DNA of 64,000 bases, taken from NCBI GenBank assembly GCA_014905825.1, contig JACGCN010000003.1, forward strand, positions 124,001 through 188,000, given 5' to 3'. Source of the stretch: Lyophyllum atratum (taxonomy: Eukaryota > Basidiomycota > Agaricomycetes > Agaricales > Lyophyllaceae). The notes beneath the pieces were generated by a model. That model was not told where the DNA came from. It saw nothing but the letters and a program-made list of their open reading frames with translations, and did no database searches. Within the stretch, counting starts at the first letter, position 1. Each line of letters opens with the position of its first letter. Position numbers and translations under genes: made by a program. Positions 1 to 11,900 of the stretch are shown one piece after another.

Positions 1-2402
1 AGGGACTAAACATAGTCAGACAAAATGTGACGACGATGAGAAGTGAACCATACCTTTATGCTGATTGTGCCGGTAAACACATTGTACTTCCTTATCAGCA
101 CCCTTGATACGACTTTTTCGATCGAGCTTGTCCCAAACCGGTACTTGCGCGGCATAAAGTAGCGAAAGTCCTTGGAAATGAGCACGTTTGTGCAAGAAAA
201 GTCGTTTTGCATATGAAACGTCCTCCTCCAGAGACGTCGCTGCATCCAAACAATCAGAATTGAATCAACAACGTAACCAATAAGCAGCGTACCCATATTT
301 GCCACCTTCTTCCAGTTCCAGTCACTATGGTGATCGATGAGCGTGTCTTGCCGATGACCATTGTTCATCTGTCGCGTCTGTCCGCCCAGCTGATTGCACT
401 CAGGCCAGTAATGTTCTGCTGTCTCGCCGTGAAAATGACCAGCATGCGCGGTGTAGGCAGAAGAGTAGCAGTACATGCAGTTGTCCTTGTGGTTATGAAC
501 GTGCACCAGCGGGATGAGATAGCACATCCTCTCGACGATGGGAACGAGGTCGGGATGACTGCGTTGAAAACGGGGGATGATGTTGACATCGTAACCACAC
601 GAGATATCGTAACAGAAAAAGCGTTGGATGACGTTAATCAGATGACCGTCAATGTTTTCCAAGTCCTTGATTTGACGGAGAGCATGTGCGAGCGCATAGT
701 CTGTATTTCCAAATCTAGTAAACCGATCAGATGTGGTGACCCTTGACGGAGGGGAAAGCGACTGACTTTTCGCCATACTGCATATCTACACTGGCTTCGA
801 CGAATACATGTGGGCATTGGATGTTGACAATACCCGTGACATCCATATTCTTGAATTTTTTGCGGTCCTGCTTGTTCATCGCGTTCAGGTAATTGCAATC
901 AGATTTCTAGGAAGGTGATTAATCATTAAAGTGATGCTAAATGATGACGGCCACTATACCTCTGACGTGACAGGTAACTTTCTCATATGCTCGCGATACT
1001 CGACGTCGTCAGGAAAGTATGCTCGACCAGCGTAAAGTGATACATCGTCAGGATCGCTCGTTTTTGGTTTTGCAAAATGGTTCGCATGATGGTTACCGTC
1101 GGCAGTCAGTTTCTTGATGTTGATGTGCCTGAGACATGGAGGCTATCATCAGTATTGTTGTAGAGACTGTCAGCATCTAAACTTACACAAGCTCCGACGG
1201 CGTCTCTTTCCAGCCTGGCTCCAAGTTCACATGGGGCTCAGGGCAAGCAGGACAGAATACAATGAGATTTCCAGGTTGCCGGTGGATGAGTATCTCATCG
1301 ATCATGTGCGCTTGACCCAGGCGCTTGGTCGCTGTCAAGATGCGCCAAACTCGCATCACAAGTCGAAATTGGGGATACGGGTCCTGAAGCCGAAAGGATC
1401 GATGGTATGGTCGATGAGGCATAGTAAAGAGACTTACTGATACTTGATGAGCAAAAGCATTATCTGTGAGACGTCGCAAAGCTCCAATGAAGTCATACGC
1501 AGACTCCTTCGACTCTAAATGATGTAAGTGAAACTGTTTGAGGACGTTGAAGGTGAAGGCAGTTGTTGGTCGCCGCAATGTCGCCGGAAAGAGACGCATA
1601 CTCATGAGCTGCTCCCAGCGCCCCGGTGCTCCAAAGCAAAGACAGAAACGAACTTTCGTATTGTGAATTCCGTTGGTGTCGATAATATGGAACAGAATAT
1701 CAGTGTCGGTGGCTGGATTGGGGCAGGGATCTCCATGGTGGCCAAAATGAATGGCGTAGCCATTCTCGCGCAAGGTCGAGATGTCTCTGCGAATGAAAAA
1801 CCCTTTCTCCGAGTCCCAGACATATGCCCAGTGAGTGGGTTGAGTCCGATGAGCATCAATGAAACAGTCGGTACATGATGCGTGATACAAAAGGCAGTCA
1901 CGGCACTGTGTCGTACGAGGACCTCGGTGACAGGGACATGTGGATCCAATGGATATGTCCGCTTCCTGGGCTAGTAACAGCTGTAGGAGACGTGGCATTT
2001 CGTTCTGGAACCCCTGCAGATCTTCAGACGCCTAAATATGTGCTTCAGTAATCCAAAATATCGTTCAGACTACACCGGAAGACTTACTTGTGTTTTCTTC
2101 TTCGGCGGCTCCTGAGGCGACGACAACGTAGGTAGTTCTGGGAGAGGGACTGTAGGTAAATACTCTATAATAGGAGGTAGGTCCAGTGGAAGAGGAGTGG
2201 TGGTCGTGGTGATATTCGTGCCGTTAATGATGGTTCGCTCGGCATATCGAGTCTGTTGCTTCTTCATGGTCCGGGTCTCTGAGCGAGCCTCAAGCTCGCC
2301 TAATTCGGCTAACCGTCTCTTTAGGTTGTTTGAGCTCTTCATCTTTGCTCGAGAGAGCGCGAGGGTGAGGCGGAAATGGGATCGAGTGAATGGCACAGCC
2401 AA
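1..2402 (-). CDS. KDZ-type transposase with CxC2 cysteine cluster (3' end outside window)
   Basis: This is a DNA transposase of the Kyakuja-Dileera-Zisupton class, common in mushroom genomes. The start at 2402 opens a basic N-terminus. Exons are 2402-2088, 2031-1438, 1383-1188, 1128-960, 906-767, 714 to about 292, and 239-54, after which the gene leaves the window. All introns seen are about 52-60 nt. Exon 2 carries the CxC2-like cluster (a CPCHRG motif, then CRDC and CTDC pairs). Exon 3 carries CPACPEPHVNLEPGW, a hallmark of the family. Exons 4-6 carry the DGN motif, TGIVNIQCPHVF, a NTDYAL stretch and CYDISCGYD, which lead into the transposase core. The reading frame stays open across every junction I placed, so the visible part looks intact. 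The last two introns are the least certain. Whether the element is active cannot be judged without its 3' end and terminal repeats. Confidence 0.85.
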
Positions 2403-3152
2403 GAGGGGGGAGGAAGGACCGAGACATGTTCATGGTGATCTGTTCGTAACCTGTGGACCTCGCGAGTCATGCAGTCAAAGCGGAAGAATGGATGTGTCTG
2501 GCCCATGCATCTGGCCCACGCGATGCTTCACAATTCCTCAGAATCAGACAAAAGTATCAATAAGTTTATTGACTCATAATAACTAGACACGGTTGTCCAT
2601 AACGTGGTCCTAACCGAAGCATGAGAGTGCACCCTCAGTCTTAGGAGAATAACAAGACGCACCTGGTATCAGAAGACTGAAGGATGACCGCCTGCCGAAC
2701 CAAAGCAACCACCATTTCCTTGGGCCATTTCCTGCATTTGTCCTCTGCGTATTTGAAAGTATCAGCATCGTCTTCTGAGGTATGTCCCGTTTAGTGTGCG
2801 ATGGTAGATTTGAGCTGTCTGTGCACCTTCACGGGAGGCGATAGTAGTCGATCAGGCATATCGCAACGGGTCAAGCTCATTTGGCTTAGACCACCACGCC
2901 AAACAACAATACCCAGCGCGGACCGCTGCTTGTTATTAATAGACACTTGCAGGTGCCCTCGCCGAGCAATGATATCCACCATGACGACGTCATACAAGAA
3001 CATGACTACACTTATTATCTTCACGTCTTAGTTTGTGCCCTCTGACACAACTCTTGTTCAGGAAATTATAGGGTCCCGCTTGTCAGGCTTCTCGACGCAA
3101 GACTATAAATTCGTTTGTAAGTTACAAGCTCTTATCGAACACTTCTTTCTCA

Positions 3153-4185
3153 ATGCAATTACGCAACGCGAAAAGCCCTCGCGAGAAATTCCTTGCCAGC
3201 ATTGCTCCACCCTTTAAAATACCACGCTGCCCCTATGGGAACTACCACGCACCAAGAATCTGCATGGGGAGTAAGAATCCACGCGACATCGGGAGATGCT
3301 CATATATGGTGAGTCACCCAAGACGATTTTCTCTAATTTCTGTAACACCCTTTTGCTTTTTCAGTGCGTCACTCGGAATGGGCAGCCACAATGCATCAAA
3401 TCTCGACTCACTATGGTGCCAGAGCATCCGCCAGAGGTGCAGGCTGATCTCTCGAAGCGCCTCACAGCTTGGGACAGGCAGAAGGCAGCTCAGAAAGCCT
3501 TTGATAGGCTACAGGAGGTAGATCAAGTCGTAAAATCACTTACTCCTGCTGTTGGTCTGGTAGCAGAGCCATCAGACAGACTTGAGATTGATGTGGCCAA
3601 AGAAACCCATGTACTAATCCGCGTCTATATGTCGGTCAGTAATCTAATTGATTCGTCATTCAATCTTCCTATTTAACTTATGCCCGTTCTCAGGCGAATG
3701 AAGAATATTTTGAGCACCACGGACTGCTGATCAACAGCTCGTATGCACTTCTGGAGGATAGATCACTCTGCAATCTCGTGGACTTCCCGAACACTCGTTA
3801 CAGTGTCTTCGATTCGTTTCAGGATCAGTTTAACTCCATCCCGACCTTTGGTCGACTGGACATTCAACCGGACGAGTATCTTATCCTCCGCCCATCAGTC
3901 TTCCAGGACAATGACTGTCCTGAGTTGCGCCGCCTGATCATCAACCTTCGTGCAATACTCATGCGAGGCGAACGGTACCTTTCCTTATTGTCAACGAGGC
4001 CCCTTGACAACCCAGCACTACCCCTGACACCTTTGACCACCCCATCACACTCGCCGGTCAGATACGGGAAGCGCAGAGCTGTTGATAGTGATGTGGAAGA
4101 TGAGTTTCTCGAGGGATGTAGTTCACAACCGATGGGTAGAGTCAAACGAGCACGGATTTCGCTTGGTTTCATAGATCTCACGTAG
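3153..4185 (+). CDS. Hypothetical protein, divergent neighbour of the KDZ gene
   Basis: I do not recognise this protein. Exons 3153-3308, 3365-3634 and 3694-4185 join in frame to give about 305 residues. If the later ATG at 3264 is used the product is about 268. The middle is a moderately hydrophilic alpha/beta-like region. The C-terminal third holds a Pro/Thr-rich linker, then basic clusters (GKRRAVDSD, GRVKRARISL) that look like nuclear localisation signals around an acidic patch. It is transcribed away from the KDZ gene, with about 750 bp between the two starts, so the two could share a promoter region or travel together as one element. That link is an inference from position only. The exon arithmetic supports a real gene, but the start is uncertain. 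Confidence 0.5.
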
Positions 4186-5035
4186 TGTAGCATCGATTGT
4201 GCCGCAGGAACTTCATAGAAATTTCATGATGGTCAGTGACCGCTTATAGACCACACCCGAAGCCTCCTACTCTGTTGGAAAGCTGGACGGTCGTGCTCTC
4301 TTCGGCATCGCAGATGCCGCGGGTATCGTACATTTGGGTTGAAATGAGTGTCTGCTCATTTCTTAATTACTAGCAGCTGCTGTACTGCATGCACCGACGA
4401 CGCCGCTCCCTCCTCCTCCTCCTCCATGATACCCTCCAAATCCGTCGTATCCCAGTTCTGCAGCGTAGACGCGTAGGCCCCGAATAGGAGCCTCTCTGCG
4501 GGCGCGGTCGCAGGCTGGGGGGCATATAGTCTGCTTCGGGCGGTTAGGAAGCAGAAGGAGGGGGCGAAACGCAACAACGTACCCAGTGTAGGTATGCAGC
4601 ACGTCCCAGCGAGCCCACACAATCAAGTCCTTCGCCTTGCGCCTCCCCCATGGAGCTTCATTATGCTCAAAAAAGACTTCCGACTCGCAGTTCCGAGATC
4701 GACTACGGCAGGCACACAGCAGGTGCCATCGAGAGCGGTGCCATACAGCGCTTGCCCAGCGTACCAGCACCGGTGAGCGAGACGGGCGCGGATCATGCGC
4801 GCCAGCCCAAAAACGGAGGCGGTGTTCGGTGTTCGGATGCTGCGATTGTGTTGTGGGTAGGGCTTGGGTGTCGGCGACAGCGGCGGTGCTAGGGACTCCT
4901 TCCTGCTCTTCTTCTGCTGCAGACCGTGTAAGCTGATGATAATGGGCCTTGAGAATCAATATGGCGGACCTTTGGTGACCGCTGCAGCACTGGAGGCGAG
5001 AGGTCGACTCTCGGGCAACCCCGAGCCGTGGAAAC

Positions 5036-5089
5036 TATGACGTGTCTAAGTTGCGCAAAGGTGGTTTTGCGCGTTATAGACACGTCATA
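5036..5089. repeat. Imperfect inverted repeat (hairpin 1)
   Basis: Arms 5036-5059 and 5065-5089 are inverted copies with a 5-nt loop. The outer 13 bp are perfect (TATGACGTGTCTA against its complement) and the inner part pairs through GCGCAAA. The outer ends contain TGACGT, half of a CRE/ATF-type site. Confidence 0.7.
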
Positions 5090-5264
5090 TTTTCCACGCC
5101 TGTATGCTGTAATGAGAACTGACTGATACGAGAAAAAAAATGGGCTCACCGTCCTCCTGCCCCAGAAACTTGCCATTCTCAGGTCGGCAGAGCGCGGCCG
5201 TCCGGCTTTCAATACTACACGCCAAAACCCTAACCCAAAGTGCTCGCTGAGTAACGGTTGAGTT

Positions 5265-5316
5265 ATGACGTAATTGGACCGCGCATTTCCTCGAAATGCG
5301 CGGTTACCTGACGTCA
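5265..5316. repeat. Inverted repeat (hairpin 2)
   Basis: Arms 5265-5289 and 5293-5316 pair around a 3-nt loop. The inner CCGCGCATTTC stretch is perfectly complementary and the outer end again begins ATGACGT. It lies about 200 bp from hairpin 1 and has the same polarity of outer TGACGT ends. Confidence 0.7.
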
Positions 5317-6081
5317 TGCACTAAGAAGAGTCCTCCACATGTTCTTACAGGAAGCGGAAATGCTAGATGAGGAGGGTAGCGATGGCATGTCCCCCTTTAT
5401 CGGCCAAATCGAAAAGATATTCAGCGAGGAATAGGAGATGAGGAGTTGTAGAGACGTACCACATGAATTTAACCAGGCTGATGGTGCTCCTCTGTGAGTG
5501 ATGCATCCCTGTGCTGAATCAAACAGTAAGTTATACTCTGACTTCGGGAAATCATTCCAGGTATCAAACAGAAGAGAATGTACTAGGTAGATAGGTTTCA
5601 TTTAACAGCGGTAGGTGTGGACAGTGGATGGTGGTTTGAGTCAATGGATGGATGACGCGGCCCGGGGATTGCCAAACAAACAACGGTCCTTACATTACCG
5701 AGCCCGGGCAGTCACGTGGAAGGTGTCGCGCGCTCCCATTGCCAAGTCCCAAGAGCGCAAAACAATGGCGCATCTTCCGCCTCCTCCTCCGCATCCTCCT
5801 CTTCGCAGCCTCTCACAGCTGTCAATCACTCACACCACTGCTTGCGTCTTTAACTCTATCGTTTTCGACATCCACGGATCCAATGTTTCAATTAGGACCG
5901 AATGCACACCCGCTTTGGCGCACCTTGGCTCAAGCCTCCCGGGGCCCAACACAGACGCGTCAAAGCAATGTATCAAAGCGGCTCCTCTCCTTCCATTAAA
6001 TGTCGCGTCGCATTCGAACTGGCCGACTTCCTAAGTCTATCTATCCCGTCGCCTCTTGCTCCCTTCACGCGTCTTACTTCG

Positions 6082-8539
6082 ATGGACTCCGAGACACCAC
6101 CTTCCGCTTCTTCCGCAGCCAAACCTGGCGCCAAAGCCATACGATTCCCATTTACCGCCGCTCAGGAAGCACATATAGACGGCTTCATCCCAGATTTCGA
6201 GCAACAAGTACGCACACACGATCCAGGATTCAAAGGTCACAACAAAGATGTCACTGCCTGGAAGACCACAACAGCCCAAGCAATCTTGAACCATAATCTC
6301 TTCAAGGATCTCCCTGATAAAGAGAGTCGCAAAGACTGGCGCGCAGTATGTCATTCATCAAATCTGTCTTTCGTTTAGTTAATCACCACATACTGCAGGC
6401 TATCGTACGCCGTTTCGGGAATCACTTCGGTAACAAGATGAAGAAACACAAGTCAACGTCATCGACTCCCATTGCCACACCATCTCGAGCGGATGGAATC
6501 TCCAAGCTCATTCGTTCCCAGATTCTTCTCACCGGCGAATATCCTGCCCAACAATACTTCGTGCTGGAGAATGAGGCCGAAATTACCCGACGCTATCAAG
6601 ACCTCGCTCGCGAGGAAAACATACCTGGAGGTGGGGCCCGTAACCGGGTGATCAAAGAGATGTGGGAGGAGGAGGTCGATCAAGAGGTATGGACGAAGAT
6701 GGCGGAGACGGCCAAGAAAGACATTGAAAGGTACGTTCCTTGTTCATAGTCAATGACGTCCGTTCTGAGATTCGTCACATAGCAATCAGAAGGAGTATCC
6801 GCTGCTGGTGAACCAGGTTATTCAAGATATCGCTGAGCGCGATATAGTGGGCTCGATGATATCGGTCCAAGCATGGGCCTTCCGTGCAGCGAATGGTGGG
6901 ATCATAACCGGGCTGTGAGTAACTTAGATTTAGTCTCTTTGACGTGGCTAACAATGCTCGTAGAACGACGTATGGCTATGATGCTCGCACCAAGAAGCCC
7001 ATAGAGCACGAGGTTCCTGGACAATCGACTTTTCTGGACAGCTTAATGGGTCATGCTGACCTCACGCTTCCTCGTACGTTACATTATCTTCAACTTACAA
7101 CGATAGCTTATCATTGCGTCTGTCTAGGAGTTTCCCTGCCCACCCCAACGACACTTATTCAAACCGACAAGATGGGGATTCCGCTCTTTCCCGCGATCGA
7201 TTTCATGACCGCAGCGCCCCCGCAGCTGGTCCAGGTGATCACCGATTACTTTGCAGCACTGTGGTGTAAGTACTCCTCAACGCATTCATGTATCACTCAT
7301 GCTGACGGCCCTGATACATAGCGTACAGCTGGCCCCCCGATCAGGAAATGCCTTCTATTCCCTGGGCTGACATTGCGACCTCCCCTGCCGTCTATTACGA
7401 CACCTCGACATTCATCCTTCCCACGGCGTTAACAACTCCGGAGTTGTACAGCACCAACCCGGGTGACTTATACTCCCTCGCAGCTTTCTTGCTCAAGACC
7501 TCGGCGTCCGCCTTGCCATTTCAATTCCGATCGAGGGAAGAGATCCTCCGAAAGACCTTGGAACAGTGCCAGGCATTCGAAGATGATCGCACCGCCGGTG
7601 ATGATCTCGACCATGGGATGGACATCGGGGAGGAGCCTCGTCTGCCCATGGGCCCGAGCACGAGTGTTGATGGCAGTGCAGGGACGTCATCTGCGGTCCC
7701 AGCTGGTCACAGTGGGCCCGTCGCGCATGGCGCACAGGTAGCAGCTGCAGTCTCGCCACTGACAAGCACTCCGCAAGGAATCAAGCTATCAAAATCATCG
7801 AAGACTGCCGAAGACCGTAAGTGAACAGTTGATCTTGTTGTTTCTATATGGACTGATGTCATCCTCACAGGGATGGTGGACAACATGCCCGCATCAAAGT
7901 CTCCATCAATCACACTTCCTACCGACATTCACCAGGACGCAAATGAGCCTCAAAGCCCCAGCGCGATTCCAAGACCACCAACTAGCCCTGGAGATCGTGA
8001 GGATTCTAACTAGCCTTATGTTCGTACCTGGGCTGACGCATCATTAGAAATCGCCGGCAAACTACCCGCATCAGAGACTCTGTCAACGTCGCCCACTATC
8101 GACACCAACGAGAATGCCATTACCGAGCCACAAGATCCTGGTACTGCGATTTCGGAGTCGTCGACGAGCCATAAGAAGGAGAAGTCACGAGGAAAGGGCG
8201 GGAAAGGAAGGACCAAGAGTGAGTCTGCTATATCTGCTTGGATTGGGGACGCGACGACTCACGAGCATACCCTATGCAGAGATCGCGACCAATGCAACAT
8301 CATCCACCTCCGCCAAGACTCGCACTACCATTTCCAAGGCCCAGAGTGCCGCTGTGACCGTGACCCTTCCCAATCCTTCGGGTGCGACCGCAGATGCCAA
8401 CTCGTCATCTGGCATCCAAGTCAACTCCGCTATACCTACCACCGAGGTAATCAGGCGTAGCAGCCGTTCCGTCAAACGAAAGGAGCGCGATGATTGGAAG
8501 CAGGAGGCAGTCCAACCGGTCAAGAAACGGGTCAAGTGA
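6082..8539 (+). CDS. Hypothetical nine-exon protein, likely basidiomycete-specific family
   Basis: Exons are 6082-6345, 6399-6730, 6783-6914, 6964-7073, 7128-7265, 7322-7816, 7871-7996, 8048-8218 and 8280-8539. They total 2028 nt with clean GT-AG borders and give about 675 residues. The N-terminal 200 residues are an all-alpha region (DWRAAIVRRFGNHFGNKM at the exon 1/2 junction). The middle holds a Pro/Trp-containing segment. The last 200 residues are Ser/Thr/Pro-rich and end in basic KRKERDD and VKKRVK motifs suited to nuclear import. I know of no named domain. From memory the style matches multi-copy hypothetical proteins of mushrooms, but that is not checked. The upstream 400 bp contains CT-rich stretches typical of a promoter. 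An intact frame over nine exons argues for a functional gene. Confidence 0.75.
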
Positions 8540-8619
8540 GTGTATCCGGTTCAATTCCTTGTTGCCGGTTTAAACTGGTTTTTTCCAGACCTTCCTGGAT
8601 CTATGAGCCCGTCACCAAC

Positions 8620-8960
8620 TGACCTGATTAATCTGTCTCTATTCCGCACGACTTTTCTGTTTAATCAAAGGTGTTTAAGTACTCTTTAATCGGCGTTGAT
8701 GTTGGACACCGCTCTCATGCGACGTAGGACGTTGCTTAAAGATTCATGTTTAATTACTCGTTAATCACAGCTTAATCATTGCTTAACTATCCTCGATGTC
8801 AGTGTTCTTGTCAGTATGATTAAACAGTGCTAGTATATCAACCCCACCTAAGTATCTCAACCCCACCTCGGAACGCGTATCATGGCGCTGCGTGAAAGGA
8901 TTAATCACACCTTGGACTTAATCAGATATCCTATGGTAAAGTCCAATAATTAATCAAAGT
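8620..8960. repeat. Degenerate TTAATCA-rich array
   Basis: At least eight copies of TTAATC or TTAATCA lie in about 340 bp of AT-rich DNA. At 8830-8868 there are two near-copies of an 18-bp unit (tatatcaaccccacctaag). No gene is visible. The block occupies the place where the N-terminal exons of the next gene should be. Confidence 0.6.
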
Positions 8961-8962
8961 CC

Positions 8963-11900
8963 ATGGTCATTTTTGCGGAATCACGAGCGAATTCTGTAAG
9001 TCGTCGAGTTCTACGCCTCGTTAGACAGCTGATGGACCGATCCTCCTCAGGCGACGCGGCTCCGAACGGCGATCCGTGTCTCTCCAATTGCGGCTACGCA
9101 ACTATACCCAGCTGTGGTGGTTCCCAACTGACCCGCAAGGTCGGTTACTACGCCGGGTGGGCTGCTATCCGCAAATGTAACCCTGTCAAAGTCAGCCAAC
9201 TTGATTTGACGGGATTCACCCACATAACGTAAGTATTTCTGCGTACTGAGGCATTGAAGAGGCGGACGGGCTGATTCTCCAACTCTTATAGCTACGCATT
9301 TGCTGCCATCGGAGACGATATGAACATGGGGTTCGCAGACGCCACAGACGGCGATCGGCTCAAAGAACTGGTCACCAAAGCTGGCTCGGCCGTAAAGGTT
9401 ATGGTTGCCGTCGGGGGCTGGACTTTTTCCCAAGGTGCCACGAAGGATATCTTCTCTACCATGATCGCCTCTCCCGATAATCGAACCAAGTTCATCGCAT
9501 CTGCCAAGTCATTTATATCAGCTTACGGAATCGCTGGTATCGGTAAGATGGCCTTCAATCAGATGTAGGCGTATGGTGCTTATATGTCCTTTGTCAGATA
9601 TTGACTTTGAATATCCTGCCTCGGTCGAGCGAGGCGGACCGCCTTCGGATACACCCAATCTCACTCTTTTCTTCCAGGAATTCAGAGCAGGGCTAGGCAG
9701 CTCGGCTCTTATATCCCTTGCGACGCCCGGTAATGTAGATCTTGATAGCGGCCTCATCATCGAACTAACGCTACTACTGCGCAGCGGGATATTGGTTCCT
9801 CAAAGGTCAATCTCAAACCGCCCATATTGGGCGTTTATTCTAAATTTGTTATTGTCAACAGGTTTTGAGCTGGATAAAATTTCTCCCGAATTATCGTTCT
9901 GTGGGTCGCGTTCATCGTGGCGAAAAATTGGCTGATTTATTTGGCTCTTCTCCCTTCCAGTCAACATGATGTCTTACGATTACCGTAAGTGAATTTTGAC
10001 CAAGATTATTGTTTTCTCACTGAACCCCTGCGTTCACAGACGGGCCGTGCGTCCTCGCTTCCTGTTCACTTTCCTTGGATCACGACTGAAACATGATTTG
10101 TAGATGGGACACCACAGTCCCCGGCGCCAACTCCACAGCTCAGGTACGCCTCTTCGCCCGCTGACTTGGGATAATTCCCAGACCTGACGAGTCTCTTGCT
10201 GTAGCCCCAAAGCTCCCTCCTTGACATGCAAGACAGCGTGAAGCTCTACGTCAAAGCTGGCGTCGACATGAACAAAGTCAATCTAGGGCTCGCGTGGTAC
10301 GGCCGCACTTTCGAGTTGGAGCAAAGTAGCTGCGAGGGCTATAACTGCGACATGAAAGGCGGTGGAACAAAGGGTGTCTGCACTGGCGAAAGTGAGTCTC
10401 AAGGCTTGTGAAAGAAGTCCATATCAAGGAGCTCAACACGATTCGAAGGTGGTGTTCTTGCCAACTTTGAGATCAATCAGGTTCGTCGGCCGTCAAACGC
10501 GCAGTATATATATTAAACCATCAATAGGTTCTCATCGACGCCGACGTCCGCCCCCGATTGGATACGGTGAGCATCTTGCATCCTCGATCATTCGTTGGTC
10601 TCAATCCCGGCGTACGATTGTCTAGGCTTCCCAAACCAACTGGTTTAGTAAGTCCACTTAACGACGCATCTTTCTTGACACTAACTTCACGCTCCTTTCA
10701 GCCCATGGAAGCGATCTCATCACCTATGATGACGATGTTACGCTTACTGCGAAAACTAACTTTGCTGTAAGTGCTGCCAGCACTCAATCATGGTACTCGT
10801 TCATAACAATATGTCTAGAAATCGGCCTGTTTCGGTGGCGTGAGCCCTCAAATTTACATCTATCTTGAGGCAAGGATTATTGACCTATGACCGATAGACG
10901 ATGATCTGGTCCATCGATCAAAATATACCCGCAGGTATGCCTTCGATAACGCTGTCCAATCCGACTTTCTCATCAAATCTTATCCTCAGATAATGCTGAT
11001 CCCGGTGACGGCGTCGCATACCCTGTGGTGAAAGGCCTCGAGACTAATCCGTTCGGAGCCCTGTGGGAAGTAGAAAAAGCCGGCACCTGCAAAAGCTATG
11101 GTACTCGCATCTATACTTCGCGTCTTTGGCACAGTTAGTCCATTTTCTTTGGCTTGAGACGATCAAGTGTTGATCCAGTCCTGCAGTCCCGAGTGGACAA
11201 GATTGGACCGAAGCTTGCAAAGGATCTCCCATGATTATCAACCAGGTGCGGTGAGTATTAGACCCGCTTTTGTGACATGCACTGCGCCTGAAGTCCCTCC
11301 TGATTAGATACGAATCACCGGATGTTTGTGATGACCTGTACGTCATGTCCTCTCCATGTGTTTGCGATGACATCCTAATCATGTCTGGCAGCGGCGTTTT
11401 CGGCATGTATGGGACTTGGTATGTCTCGTCCACCGACAGTTATTGGTAAGTCTGTATTGGGGATCATTGCGGGTCGTGCTCATTTTAGCAGTTTGCCGCA
11501 TTGGGGCGATAAGACGGAGGACGAATGCGTAGACAACAGTGAGTATGAGGACACTCGTTGACTTCGCTTCTTGCTAAATCCTTTCAAGGTGTTCGCAAGT
11601 GGTATGCGTAAGTAATGACCATGTAGATTCCGCTGCCTCGATCTCATCTTCAATCGCAGCCGGCTCTGGGATATCTCAGGGGACGTTGATTGGATGGTCA
11701 GTGCAACCCTCCATCGTTTTCATGTCAGTTGACTGATGCCCTTCAAAGACAATGTGTACCACCACCCCTGCTACTGTGAGAGCCTTTACGAATCATGCCA
11801 TAGGGCTTCTAAGGTTCTAAACCTTTGTTAGGTGGACGGCAATCATTACGATAGTCCCAGTCAATGCGACGATAAAGGCATATTGGGCGCGTGGGGAGGT

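Larger units (their letters stand above)
4200..5600. other. Region without an assignable gene
   Basis: Minus-strand open frames at 4356-4622 and 4363-4959 overlap in different frames, one with an acidic EEEEEG run and the other with a glycine run. Both come from the same GA-rich simple sequence near 4400-4440. Neither shows a recognisable domain, signal peptide or convincing intron borders. The stretch also holds the two hairpins listed separately. Confidence 0.3.
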
